DNA of 64,000 nucleotides from Sulfuritalea sp. (GTDB taxonomy: Bacteria > Pseudomonadota > Gammaproteobacteria > Burkholderiales > Rhodocyclaceae): assembly GCA_030247575.1 (NCBI GenBank), contig JAOTRV010000014.1:1-64000 (forward strand), in the 5' to 3' direction. Below the pieces are notes generated by a model. That model did no database searches and was not told the DNA's origin. It saw only the letters and a program-made list of their open reading frames with translations. Position numbers and translations under genes: made by a program. Positions 35,654 through 44,263 of the stretch are shown in pieces (position 1 is the stretch's first letter; the number at the start of each line of letters is the position of its first letter).

Positions 35654-35729
35654 GCCCTTGTAGCTCAGTGGATAGAGCGACCGCCTCCTAAGCGGTAGGT
35701 CTCAGGTTCGATTCCTGACTTGGGCGCCA
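35654..35729 (+). tRNA. tRNA-Arg (anticodon CCT)
   Basis: The 76-nt cloverleaf is complete, with encoded CCA. The D-stem is GCTC/GAGC, the anticodon stem ACCGC/GCGGT with loop CTCCTAA, and the T-arm TCAGG-TTCGATT-CCTGA. The acceptor stem GCCCTTG/CTTGGGC has two adjacent T-T mismatches (positions 5-68 and 6-67), which is unusual. Discriminator base G. Confidence 0.9.
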
Positions 35730-35775
35730 CGGATTCAAAGACTTGGGCTCGCTTCGGCGGGCCATTTTCTTTCCC

Positions 35776-37062
35776 CTATCGGGTGAGAAAATCAAGGTAC
35801 ATCGACTTGGCCCACGCTTCGTCTTCGCCTCGCGGCTGCGGATCGAAATGCTGACGCACGCTTTGCGCGATGAGCCCGTCGCCGCGCAGCCGGTATTCGG
35901 CATCGATGCGGACACTTTCCATCGGGTCGACATCCGCGAAGACATGGCAGACGCTGTCCGGCAGGATCGGCTGCGACAAGCTGCCGCGGGCGCGGCCGGC
36001 GATCTCGCGCGCGGCGATGCGCCCCAGGCGATTGGCCAGATGGCCGCTCTTCGGGTAGTGGCCGAACAGAGGCGATACCTTGTCGATCAGGTCGCCGACC
36101 GGAAATACCCGATCGTCATCGATGGCGTGCAGACGCAGCGGATCGACCGCCGCCCAGCCGGTCGGCTTGCCGTCATCGCCGCGTGCCGCCAGCCCGGCCT
36201 GCCACACCAGATCGCCGGCCTGCTGCGGGGCCATCAGGATGCCATCGTCGAAATGCAGATCGTCGAACTCGGTGACGATCTTTCTGTTGAACGGATCGAC
36301 GGATTTCACCTTGGCGTGGGTCAGGTGCAGGATCCGGTCCTTGTAGCGATCGGCAAAGACGCGGTTGAAGGCCTGCATGCCGGGCCCCGGGTCGACGATG
36401 ACCAGCCGCCCCTTGATCTTTTTCTGTTTGAACAGCCAGGCGATCATCACCGCGCGTTCATAGGGCGCCGGTGGACAGCGGTACGGCGCCGGTGGAATGG
36501 TCATGACGAAATCGCCGCCCCGGAAACCGTCCAGCTTCTGCTTCAGCGCATCGAGTTCGCCGGTGACGAATCCCGCCGGATATAGCTTCTGTGCTTCCGC
36601 GGCGGCACGACGGTCGTCGCCGAACCAGGGCGCATAGTCGTAGCGAATGCCGACGGCGAGCACCAGCCAGTCATAGGCGAGCGTGCCGCCCCGGGTGACG
36701 ACGAGCCGCTGCTCGCGGTCGATGGCGATCACCTCGGCCTGAATGACTCTGTAGCCCCAGGCGCGGGCGACGCCGGCATAGTCATGGCTGCGTCCGCTTT
36801 CCTGTCCCAGCCCGACCAGCCATTTGTTGCTCAGCGGTAGCGAGCGGAATGCCGCGCTTCGTTCCACCAGCACCACTTCGAGTTCCGGAGCCAGTTCGCG
36901 CAGGTGGCGGGCCGCCGCAAGGCCGCCCCAGCCGCCGCCGACGATGACCACGCGTCGCGCGCGGCCGCGCGGCAGCAGTTCGCCGAGCGCGGCGCCGGCG
37001 ATCCTGGACGCGCCCAGGGCGGCTCCTGCAGCAAGGAAATGACGGCGGCTGAACGTTTTCAT
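35776..37062 (-). CDS. FccB-like FAD flavoprotein with Tat signal
   Basis: A 428-residue exported flavoprotein similar to the flavin subunit of flavocytochrome c sulfide dehydrogenase and to sulfide:quinone reductases. The start MKTFSRRHFLAAGAALGAS is a twin-arginine signal peptide; the FAD dinucleotide fold VVIVGGGWGGLAAARHL follows. FVMTIPPAPYRCPPAPYERA contains the second cysteine region typical of FccB, and HAIDDDRVFPVGDLI is the FAD-closing motif. It would oxidise sulfide or a related donor in the periplasm. The usual cytochrome partner (FccA) is not adjacent. The gene is isolated between tRNA-Arg and the coiled-coil gene. Confidence 0.85.
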   Translation of the reverse strand: MKTFSRRHFLAAGAALGASRIAGAALGELLPRGRARRVVIVGGGWGGLAAARHLRELAPELEVVLVERSAAFRSLPLSNKWLVGLGQESGRSHDYAGVARAWGYRVIQAEVIAIDREQRLVVTRGGTLAYDWLVLAVGIRYDYAPWFGDDRRAAAEAQKLYPAGFVTGELDALKQKLDGFRGGDFVMTIPPAPYRCPPAPYERAVMIAWLFKQKKIKGRLVIVDPGPGMQAFNRVFADRYKDRILHLTHAKVKSVDPFNRKIVTEFDDLHFDDGILMAPQQAGDLVWQAGLAARGDDGKPTGWAAVDPLRLHAIDDDRVFPVGDLIDKVSPLFGHYPKSGHLANRLGRIAAREIAGRARGSLSQPILPDSVCHVFADVDPMESVRIDAEYRLRGDGLIAQSVRQHFDPQPRGEDEAWAKSMYLDFLTR

Positions 37063-37259
37063 TCGACAAGACACCTGAACGGGCGGGCCGCAAAAGCGAC
37101 CCGATCCGGAAGCGTGGCTGATAAGATTCTAGGGTAAGCGTATTATCGAAAGAAATAACTAATCGAAACCATGAAGGCATTGGTATCGGTTGCAGCGACC
37201 GGCAGTCCTGGCCTGCCGGTCTGCGCCTTGTTGAATGGGGATATTTTCTTCGCCGCATC

Positions 37260-37925
37260 ATGATTGCCGACCGATCGACCATCGAAGACGAACTCGCCTT
37301 GGCACAGGCTGATGCCCGCGACATGAAGCGCACGGTGGTCGCCTTGCGCGCGGAACTCGAGGCCGCCCATGCCGAGGTTCAGGCCGCGACTTTGCGCGCC
37401 ACGCAGGCCAGCGCCGCGGAGATCGCGCAATTGAAGGCCACCGTCGGCGTGCTGCGCGACGAACTCGAGCACGCCCGCGTCGAGCGCGAGAAGGCCGTCC
37501 AGCAGGAACGGGTTGCCGCCACTCAGGAAGCGCAGATGCTCAAGGCCACGGCCGCCGCCTTGCGCGAGGAACTCGAACGGGCGCGCGTCGAACGCGACCA
37601 TGCGGTGCAGCAGGAACGCGTCGCCGGACACAACGAAATGCAGCAGTTGAAGGCCACCTCGTCCGCCCTGCGCGACGAGCTGGAAAAGGCCCATGCCGAC
37701 ACCGACAATGCGGTGCGCGCGGCGCTGGTCAGCGCGCAAGGCGAGATCTCGCAACTGCGGCAGACCGTCAGCGGCCTGCGCGAGAGCCTGGAACTGGCGC
37801 ATATCGACAAGGCGAATTCGGTCAATCGCGAGCGCACCCTGTTCGCCGACGAAGGCGCCCAGCTGCAGCGCACCATTCAGGCCCTGCGCGACCAGATCGA
37901 AGCCGCGCGCCATACCCCGTCATGA
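37260..37925 (+). CDS. Repeat-built coiled-coil protein
   Basis: A 221-residue protein that is almost entirely alpha-helical. From about residue 22 it consists of a 36-residue unit repeated five times plus a partial sixth. Units begin MKRTVVALRAELE, LKATVGVLRDELE, LKATAAALREELE, LKATSSALRDELE and LRQTVSGLRESLE, and the last starts LQRTIQALRDQIE. No enzymatic motif, signal or membrane segment is seen. Its stop overlaps the start of the cyclase gene (ATGA), so the two proteins are made together. The coiled coil may dimerise or localise the cyclase; that is inference. ATG 37260 is the only start in the first 60 codons with upstream room. Confidence 0.75.
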   Translation: MIADRSTIEDELALAQADARDMKRTVVALRAELEAAHAEVQAATLRATQASAAEIAQLKATVGVLRDELEHARVEREKAVQQERVAATQEAQMLKATAAALREELERARVERDHAVQQERVAGHNEMQQLKATSSALRDELEKAHADTDNAVRAALVSAQGEISQLRQTVSGLRESLELAHIDKANSVNRERTLFADEGAQLQRTIQALRDQIEAARHTPS

Positions 37926-40228
37926 ACGCCGTCGACCCGCCCGTCGAAGCCGCCGCCGCGAAGAAGAAGCCGGCCGACCGCGACCCGGAAGGCCGCCGCC
38001 GCGTACGCCATCTCGAACTGCTGCTTGAGGTGACGCGCCGCATGGCGAGCTACGGCACGCTCGACGAAGTGCTGCAGGCGCTGGTGGAGATGACCACCAC
38101 CGAACTGAACGCCGAGCGCGGCTCGCTGTTCCTCAACGACCCCGACACCAACGAGCTGTACTCGCGGGTGGCGCAGGGCAACATCCAGCGCGAGATCCGC
38201 ATCCTCAACACCAGCGGCATCGCCGGCTATGTGTACACCGCGGGCGAGGCGCTGATCATCCACGACGCCTACGCCGACGACCGCTTCAACCGCTCGATCG
38301 ACGAGCAGACCGGCTTCACCACGCGCAACATCCTCTGCGTGCCGATCAAGACCGTGAAGGGCGAGATCATCGGCGTGGCGCAGACGCTCAACAAGCGCAC
38401 CGGGAAATTCACCAGGCACGACCTCAACCTGCTCGAAGCCATGACCAGCCAGGGCACGCTGGCGCTGCAAAGCGCGCAATTCATCGAGCGCATGCAGGCC
38501 ATCCGCCGGCAGGAAATGGAGTTCATCGACGTCGTTTCCGAAGTCACCGCCGACATCAAGCTGGGATCGCTGCTGCAGAAGGTCATGGGCGAGGCCACGC
38601 GCCTGCTGAATGCCGAGCGCTCGACGCTGTTCCTCAACGACGAGAAGACCAGCGAACTCTGGTCGGAGGTGGGCCAGGGCCTGGAATCGGTGCAGATCCG
38701 CCTGCCCAATCACCTGGGCATCGCCGGCGCGGTGTTCACCCAGGGCAAGGCGATCAACATCCCCTACGCCTACGCCGATCTGCGCTTCAATCCGGCCTTC
38801 GACAAGAAGACCGGCTACTTCACCCGCTCGATACTCTGCGTGCCCATCGTGAACAAGCACGGCAAGGTGATCGGCGTCACGCAGGTGCTCAACAAGCGCG
38901 GCGGCCCCTTCACCGGCGAGGATGAATCACGCCTGCGCGCCTTTACCGCACAGATTTCGATCGCGCTGGAAAACGCCAAACTGTTCGCCGACGTGCAGAA
39001 CATGAAGAACTACAACGAGGCGATGCTGGAGTCGATGTCGAATGCGGTGATCACGCTCGACGAGACGGAGAAGATCGCCACCTGCAACGCCGCCGGGCTG
39101 CGCATCCTGCGCGTGAATGCGGCACAGATCCTGCAAAAACCCGCAGCGGAATTCTTCGCCGGCAACAACGCCTGGATTCCGGAGAAGCTGAAGCGCGTCG
39201 CCGATACGCAATCCACCGAAGTCATCATGGAAGCCGAGCTGATCGTCGGCGAAGACAAGCTGTCGGTGAATCTCACGGCGCTGCCGCTGCTTTCGATGGA
39301 GAAGAAGCGCATCGGTTCGATGCTGATGCTGGAGGACATTTCCAACGAGAAGCGGCTCAAATCCACCATGTCGCGCTACATGGACCCGGGCATCGCCGAC
39401 CAGATGCTGGCGTCCGGCGCCGAGAGCCTCGGCGGCAAGAGCGTGATGGCGACCATCCTGTTCTCCGACGTGCGCGGCTTCACCACCATCACCGAGGCGC
39501 TCGGCGCCCAGGGCACGGTGGCGCTGCTCAACGAATACTTCACGCTGATGGTCGATTGCATCCAGCGCGAGGAAGGCATGCTGGACAAGTTCATCGGCGA
39601 CGCCGTGATGGCCGCCTTCGGCATCCCGATCGGCCACGACGACGACGCCGACCGCGCCGTGCGCACGGCCATCGCCATGATCCGCGAGTTGTGGGCCTGG
39701 AACAAGGGTCGCGTGAACGAAGGCAAGATGCCCGTCGATATCGGCATCGGGCTCAACACCGACAACGTGGTGTCGGGCAACATCGGCTCGAAGAAGCGCA
39801 TGGACTACACCATCATCGGCGACGGGGTGAACCTCGCCGCCCGGCTCGAATCGGCCTGCAAGCAGTACGGCACCCACATCCTCGTCAGCGAATTCACCTA
39901 CAAGGCGCTGAAGGCGACCTACTTCAGCCGCGAGCTCGACCTGGTGGTGGTCAAGGGCAAGACCAAGCCCGTCGCCATTTATGAAATCCTCGATTACCAC
40001 ACGGAAGAAAGCTATCCGCAGATGATCGATGCGCTACGTCACTTCAAGTCCGGACTGGTGAAATACCGGCAGCAGAAGTGGAACGATGCCAAGGCCGAGT
40101 TCGGCGAAGTGCTGGCCATCAACGAGCGCGACAAGGCCGCGAAGATGTACATCGAACGCTGCGACCACTTCCTCGCCAGTCCGCCGGGAGAAGAGTGGGA
40201 CGGCGTCTGGGTGATGGAATCGAAATAG
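37922..40228 (+). CDS. GAF-GAF-PAS class III adenylate/guanylate cyclase
   Basis: A 768-residue soluble signalling enzyme. Two GAF domains (about residues 40-190 and 210-365), each with the NKR/NKxF-type motif LNKRTGKF or LNKRGGPF, are followed by a PAS domain (about 375-480) and a class III cyclase domain (about 505-690). Both metal-binding Asp residues are present (ILFSDVRGFTT and DKFIGDAVMAAFG). The substrate-selecting region is KKRMDYTIIGDGVN, ending NLAARLES, the form commonly assigned to adenylate cyclases. A C-terminal TPR-like tail follows. It is translationally coupled to the coiled-coil gene. Confidence 0.9.
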   Translation: MNAVDPPVEAAAAKKKPADRDPEGRRRVRHLELLLEVTRRMASYGTLDEVLQALVEMTTTELNAERGSLFLNDPDTNELYSRVAQGNIQREIRILNTSGIAGYVYTAGEALIIHDAYADDRFNRSIDEQTGFTTRNILCVPIKTVKGEIIGVAQTLNKRTGKFTRHDLNLLEAMTSQGTLALQSAQFIERMQAIRRQEMEFIDVVSEVTADIKLGSLLQKVMGEATRLLNAERSTLFLNDEKTSELWSEVGQGLESVQIRLPNHLGIAGAVFTQGKAINIPYAYADLRFNPAFDKKTGYFTRSILCVPIVNKHGKVIGVTQVLNKRGGPFTGEDESRLRAFTAQISIALENAKLFADVQNMKNYNEAMLESMSNAVITLDETEKIATCNAAGLRILRVNAAQILQKPAAEFFAGNNAWIPEKLKRVADTQSTEVIMEAELIVGEDKLSVNLTALPLLSMEKKRIGSMLMLEDISNEKRLKSTMSRYMDPGIADQMLASGAESLGGKSVMATILFSDVRGFTTITEALGAQGTVALLNEYFTLMVDCIQREEGMLDKFIGDAVMAAFGIPIGHDDDADRAVRTAIAMIRELWAWNKGRVNEGKMPVDIGIGLNTDNVVSGNIGSKKRMDYTIIGDGVNLAARLESACKQYGTHILVSEFTYKALKATYFSRELDLVVVKGKTKPVAIYEILDYHTEESYPQMIDALRHFKSGLVKYRQQKWNDAKAEFGEVLAINERDKAAKMYIERCDHFLASPPGEEWDGVWVMESK

Positions 40229-40255
40229 CCCGCGTGCGCGGGAACAGGCCTGGCG

Positions 40256-40687
40256 CTACTTGACGCGAGTGAGCACAGGCCGCCCGGAAGGACGCTCGGG
40301 AGTCGACGCCGGTGATACGGCGGATGCATCGTCCAGGCTCGCTGCCGGTGCCGCATCTTCGACGGCCTCGCCTGCCGGCGTTTCGGTGACTTCGAAGGCC
40401 ATGCCCTCGCCGTTCTCGCTGGCGTAGATCGCCGCAATCCGCGCGATGGGCACCACGACCGGGAAGGCGCGCCCGCCGAAACGGGCCTGAAAGGTGATTT
40501 CCTCGTTGCCCATCAGCAACTGATGGGTTGCCTCGGCGCCGACGTTGAGGACGATTTCGCCGTCCTTGACGAATTCGCGCGGGACGCGCGTCGTCGCATC
40601 GACCTTGACCGCCAGATAGGGAGTGAAGCCCTGATCCGCGCACCATTCATGGATGGCGCGGATCAGGTAGGGCTTGGTTGACTGCAT
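40256..40687 (-). CDS. sspB: ClpXP protease specificity-enhancing factor SspB
   Basis: A 143-residue adaptor that binds ssrA-tagged proteins and delivers them to ClpXP. The substrate-binding domain covers residues 1-105 (TKPYLIRAIHEWCADQGFTP, then FGGRAFPVVVPIARIAAIYA). The tail is flexible and ends PSGRPVLTRVK, matching the ClpX-binding peptide. A copy of the 24-bp motif in the flexible linker encodes AVSPASTP. The ATG at 40687 gives the standard SspB start. It lies 47 bp after sspA, as in most proteobacteria. Confidence 0.93.
   Translation of the reverse strand: MQSTKPYLIRAIHEWCADQGFTPYLAVKVDATTRVPREFVKDGEIVLNVGAEATHQLLMGNEEITFQARFGGRAFPVVVPIARIAAIYASENGEGMAFEVTETPAGEAVEDAAPAASLDDASAVSPASTPERPSGRPVLTRVK
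40298..40321. repeat. 24-bp dispersed motif, copy 11 (in sspB)
   Basis: Minus orientation; the sspB coding strand reads GCCGTATCACCG then GCGTCGACTCCC, encoding AVSPASTP in the linker. Confidence 0.6.
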
Positions 40688-40734
40688 GGGGCTTGCGCCG
40701 AGATGAATCAAACTACGCGCGCGGGGGACACGCC

Positions 40735-41331
40735 TTAACGGCGCATCATCTTTTCGGTCGGCGTCAGCGCGTCGATGAAACCCTGGCGCGAGAAGATGCG
40801 CTCGGCGAACTTCATCAGCGGCGCGGCACTCTTCGGCAGTTCGATGCCGTAATGGTCGAGGCGCCACAACAGCGGTGCGATGGCCACGTCGAGCATCGAG
40901 AAATCGTCGCCCAGCAGGAACTTCTGCTTGTTGAACATCGGCGCCAGCTCGACCAGACGGTCGCGAATGTGGCCCCGCGACTTGTCGGCCGACTTGAGGT
41001 TCTTTTCCAGCGCATCGATGTAGCTGAACAACTCGTGTTCCATCGTGAACAGCAGCTGCCGTGCCTTGGCCCGCGTTTGCGGATCCGGCGGCATCAGTTG
41101 CGGATGCGGGAAGCGCTCGTCGATATATTCATTGATGATGTTCGACTCGTAGAGCACCAGATCGCGATCAACCAGTACCGGAACGCGGTTGTACGGGTTG
41201 ATGATGGCGATATCTTCAGGCTTGTTGAAGAGATCGACGTCGATCACCTGGAAGTCCATCTGCTTCTCGTACAGGACGATGCGGCAGCGATGGCTGAACG
41301 GACACGTAGTGCCCGAATACAGGTTCATCAT
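40735..41331 (-). CDS. sspA: Stringent starvation protein A
   Basis: A 198-residue RNA-polymerase-binding protein of the glutathione-transferase fold, known to alter transcription in starvation and stress. GTTCPFSHRCRIVLYEKQM is the thioredoxin-like N-domain and NPYNRVPVLVDRDLVLYES the cis-Pro region; the C-domain has DDFSMLDVAIAPLLWRLD. The start at 41331 (ATG ATG AAC) fits betaproteobacterial SspA; an ATG at 41394 with GAG 5 nt upstream would add 21 residues. It follows petC at 99 bp, and petABC-sspAB is probably one transcription unit. Confidence 0.93.
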   Translation of the reverse strand: MMNLYSGTTCPFSHRCRIVLYEKQMDFQVIDVDLFNKPEDIAIINPYNRVPVLVDRDLVLYESNIINEYIDERFPHPQLMPPDPQTRAKARQLLFTMEHELFSYIDALEKNLKSADKSRGHIRDRLVELAPMFNKQKFLLGDDFSMLDVAIAPLLWRLDHYGIELPKSAAPLMKFAERIFSRQGFIDALTPTEKMMRR

Positions 41332-41430
41332 GGCGCTGGTGCCCCAGGAATAGTCGGCATCACGCACCACTTTGCGGACGGGTGGTGCGTTCATTTCTCG
41401 ATGCCCCATAGTTTGCATTCACTAGTTGGT

Positions 41431-42141
41431 TTAATGGACATCTTTCCAGTACTCGCGTTTCAGCGCGTACGCAAAGACGAAGATTACTGCCAGGAAAATC
41501 AATACGATCACGCCGAGCTGCTTGCGGAATTCCGCCATCGGCTCGCCCATGTAGTTGAGATAGGCAACCAGATCGCCCACCGCCGCGTCGAACTCCTGCG
41601 GCTTGAGCTTGCCCGGTTTGGCCAGCGTCAACTTGTGGTCTGCGCCCATTACCTGCTCGCCTTGCAGTTCCCAGAGCACGTGCGGCATGCCGACGTTTTC
41701 GAAAACCACGTTGTTCCACCCGCTCGGACGCTTCTCGTCGCGATAGAAGGTGCGCAAATAGGTGTAAAGCCAGTCCGCGCCGCTGCCGAACTCCGAAGCT
41801 CGCGCCCGCGCGATCACGGTCAGATCGGGAGGAGCGGCGCCGAACCAGACCTTGGCTTCGGCGCGCTGCATGGCAATCTTCATGGGCTCGCCGACCTTCT
41901 CGGCGGTGAACATGAGGTTGTCCTTGATCTGGGCGTCGCTGAGACCGATGTCCTTCAGGCGGTTGTAGCGCATGTAGGACGCCGAATGGCAGTTCAGGCA
42001 GTAGTTGACGAAGATCTTGGCGCCGTTTTGCAGGGCGGCCATGTCGTTGGCCTTGTCCGGAGCCCGGTCGAGATGCAACGTGGGACCCGCGGCGAATGCC
42101 AGAACCGGCGCAAACAGGATTGCGGTAAGGAATTTCTTCAT
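41431..42141 (-). CDS. petC: Ubiquinol-cytochrome c reductase, cytochrome c1
   Basis: The 236-residue heme-c subunit of the bc1 complex, which passes electrons from the Rieske protein to periplasmic cytochrome c. A signal peptide (MKKFLTAILFAPVLAFA) is followed by the heme motif CLNCHS with family residues ASYMRYNRL. APPDLTVIARARASEF and the region NVGMPHVLWEL match c1, and a C-terminal membrane anchor (GVIVLIFLAVIFVFAYAL) holds it. The start overlaps the petB stop (ATGA). Confidence 0.95.
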   Translation of the reverse strand: MKKFLTAILFAPVLAFAAGPTLHLDRAPDKANDMAALQNGAKIFVNYCLNCHSASYMRYNRLKDIGLSDAQIKDNLMFTAEKVGEPMKIAMQRAEAKVWFGAAPPDLTVIARARASEFGSGADWLYTYLRTFYRDEKRPSGWNNVVFENVGMPHVLWELQGEQVMGADHKLTLAKPGKLKPQEFDAAVGDLVAYLNYMGEPMAEFRKQLGVIVLIFLAVIFVFAYALKREYWKDVH

Positions 42142-43433
42142 TTCATCGTCACCCGATCCGGTTCCGGCTTGCACCGATCCAGGGAAGACCAAATCGGCAT
42201 CGTCAGGAAAAACAGGAAGTAATACACGCTGAGCAGTTGTGCGATCGGCGCGCCGGGGATGAAGCCGAAGAACTTGTAGGCGGGATCCTTGGTACCGAGG
42301 AAACCGAGGATGAAGAAGCCGACGACCCAGATCGAGAGCAGCCACTTGGTGATCGGCCCGCGATAACGGATCGACTTCACCGGGCTGCGGTCAAGCCAAG
42401 GCAGGAAAGCGAAGATCAACGTGCCGGCGCCCATGGCAACGACGCCCCAGAACTTCGCATCGATGCCGAACAGCGGATAGGTCACCGCGCGCAGCAGCGA
42501 ATAATAGGGCGTGAAGTACCAGACCGGCGCGATGTGCGGCGGTGTCACCAGCGGGTCGGCCGGGAAGAAGTTGTTGTATTCGAGGAAGTAGCCGCCACCT
42601 TCGGGCATGAAGAAGACGATGACCGAGAACACCATGAGGAATACCACGACGCCGACGATATCCTTGACCGAGTAGTAGGGATGGAAGGGAATGCCGTCGA
42701 GCGGAATGCCGTTCGCATCCTTTTTCTTCTTGATCTCGATGCCGTCCGGGTTGTTCGAACCGACCTCATGGAGCGCGATGATGTGCGCTCCCACCAAGCC
42801 CAGCAACACAAGCGGCATGGCGATGACGTGGAAGGCAAAGAAACGGTTCAGCGTGGCGTCGCCGACCACGTAGTCGCCGCGCAGCCATATCGAAAGATCG
42901 TTACCGATCAACGGGATCGCCGAGAACAGGTTGACAATGACCTGCGCGCCCCAGAAGGACATCTGTCCCCAGGGCAGCAGGTAGCCGAAGAAGGCTTCGC
43001 CCATCAGGCAGAGGAAGATGCCGATGCCGAACAGCCAGATCAATTCGCGCGGCTTGCGGTAGGAACCGTAGAGCAGGCCGCGGAACATGTGCAGATAGAC
43101 GACGAGGAAGAAGGCCGAGGCCCCGGTCGAGTGCATGTAGCGGATCAGCCAGCCCCAGGACACGTCGCGCATGATGTACTCGACGCTGGCAAAGGCGACG
43201 GGCACGCCCGAGGCATTCAGCGCGGCATCCGGCTTGTAGTGCATGGTGAGGAAGATGCCGGTGACAATCTGGATCACCAGCACCAGCATGGCCAGCGAGC
43301 CGAAGAAGTACCAGAAGTTGAAGTTCTTCGGCGCGTAGTACTCGGACAGATGGGCCTTCCAGTTCGACGTCAGCGGAAAGCGCTCGTCGACCCAATTCAG
43401 CGTGCCCTGCAATATGGCGTTCACTTTGCTCAT
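42138..43433 (-). CDS. petB: Ubiquinol-cytochrome c reductase, cytochrome b
   Basis: The 431-residue membrane subunit of the bc1 complex that binds hemes bL and bH and holds both quinone sites. The sequence has the expected eight helices, with SWGWLIRYMHSTGASAFFLV and LPWGQMSFWGAQVIVN in the heme/Qo region. In the loop the quinol-oxidation PEWY-type motif is replaced by DPLVTPPHIAPVWYF as in bacteria. The ATG at 43433 starts MSKVNAILQGTLNWVDERFP. It lies 4 bp after petA and overlaps petC. Confidence 0.95.
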   Translation of the reverse strand: MSKVNAILQGTLNWVDERFPLTSNWKAHLSEYYAPKNFNFWYFFGSLAMLVLVIQIVTGIFLTMHYKPDAALNASGVPVAFASVEYIMRDVSWGWLIRYMHSTGASAFFLVVYLHMFRGLLYGSYRKPRELIWLFGIGIFLCLMGEAFFGYLLPWGQMSFWGAQVIVNLFSAIPLIGNDLSIWLRGDYVVGDATLNRFFAFHVIAMPLVLLGLVGAHIIALHEVGSNNPDGIEIKKKKDANGIPLDGIPFHPYYSVKDIVGVVVFLMVFSVIVFFMPEGGGYFLEYNNFFPADPLVTPPHIAPVWYFTPYYSLLRAVTYPLFGIDAKFWGVVAMGAGTLIFAFLPWLDRSPVKSIRYRGPITKWLLSIWVVGFFILGFLGTKDPAYKFFGFIPGAPIAQLLSVYYFLFFLTMPIWSSLDRCKPEPDRVTMK

Positions 43434-43437
43434 CGCA

Positions 43438-44031
43438 TCAGGCCTTCTTTTCTTCGCCAATGATCAGCTTGGCATCGCCAAGATACATGTGCGGAGGAAT
43501 TTCGAGATTGTCCGGCGCCGGCTTGCTCTTGTAAACGCGCCCGGCGAGGTCGAAGGTGGAACCGTGACAGGGGCAGATGAAGCCGCCCGGCCAGTCGGCC
43601 TCGATGCCCGACTCGGCGCCGGTCTTGAACTTCTCGGTCGGCGAGCAGCCGAGGTGGGTGCAGATGCCGACCGCCACGAGAATTTCGGGCTTGATCGAGC
43701 GGGTTTCGTTCTTCGCATAGTCGGGCTGCATGTTCTTTTCCGACTTCGGATCGGCCAGCTTGTCGCTGATCTTTGTCAGGGATTCAAGCTGTTCCTTGGT
43801 GCGATTGATGATCCAGACCGGCTTGCCGCGCCACTCGACAGTTTTCATCTCACCGGGAGCGAGTTGGCTGATATCCACTTCGACAGGCGCACCGGCAGCC
43901 TTCGCGCGCTCGGAAGGCAGCATGCTCGCCACGAAGGGCACCGCCACCGCAACCCCGGCCACTCCGCCTGCGGCTGCCGTGGCAACCAGCAGACGCCGTC
44001 GACCGCAATCGACTGTATCGTCACAACTCAT
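43438..44031 (-). CDS. petA: Rieske iron-sulfur protein of the bc1 complex
   Basis: A 197-residue subunit carrying the [2Fe-2S] cluster. The N-terminal RRRLLVATAAAGGVAGVAVA is a Tat-type uncleaved anchor. The cluster ligands are in CTHLGCSP and CPCHGSTF, with both Cys-x-His pairs and the disulfide Cys. It is the first gene of petABC; the leader before it carries three 16-bp tandem repeats and a plausible promoter. Confidence 0.95.
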   Translation of the reverse strand: MSCDDTVDCGRRRLLVATAAAGGVAGVAVAVPFVASMLPSERAKAAGAPVEVDISQLAPGEMKTVEWRGKPVWIINRTKEQLESLTKISDKLADPKSEKNMQPDYAKNETRSIKPEILVAVGICTHLGCSPTEKFKTGAESGIEADWPGGFICPCHGSTFDLAGRVYKSKPAPDNLEIPPHMYLGDAKLIIGEEKKA

Positions 44032-44065
44032 GGTGTAAGTCCCTGAATGCTCAAATGCGAATTCG

Positions 44066-44113
44066 AAAACGAAGTTTCAATAAAACGAAGTTTCAATAAA
44101 ACGAAGTTTCAGT
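44066..44113. repeat. Three 16-bp tandem repeats in the petA leader
   Basis: AAAACGAAGTTTCAAT occurs at 44066-44081 and 44082-44097, and as AAAACGAAGTTTCAGT at 44098-44113. They lie 35-82 bp before the petA start codon, downstream of the putative promoter. Confidence 0.85.
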
Positions 44114-44171
44114 GAAGGCTGACGTCGGTTCCATCGACGTCAAGCGCAGCGGCCGCAACTAAAAGACGACA

Positions 44172-44200
44172 ATTGTAGCGAATCTCGCACGGCGATTAAA
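44172..44200 (-). promoter_or_regulatory. petA: Putative petA promoter
   Basis: On the minus strand TACAAT (44172-44177) is preceded at 17 bp by TTTAAT (44195-44200), a weak -35. The transcript would include the three 16-bp repeats. Confidence 0.4.
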
Positions 44201-44263
44201 GCCCTGAACTAAGCCAACTTATCGGCGCTGACCGATGCAACACAATAATCTGCTTATAATCAA

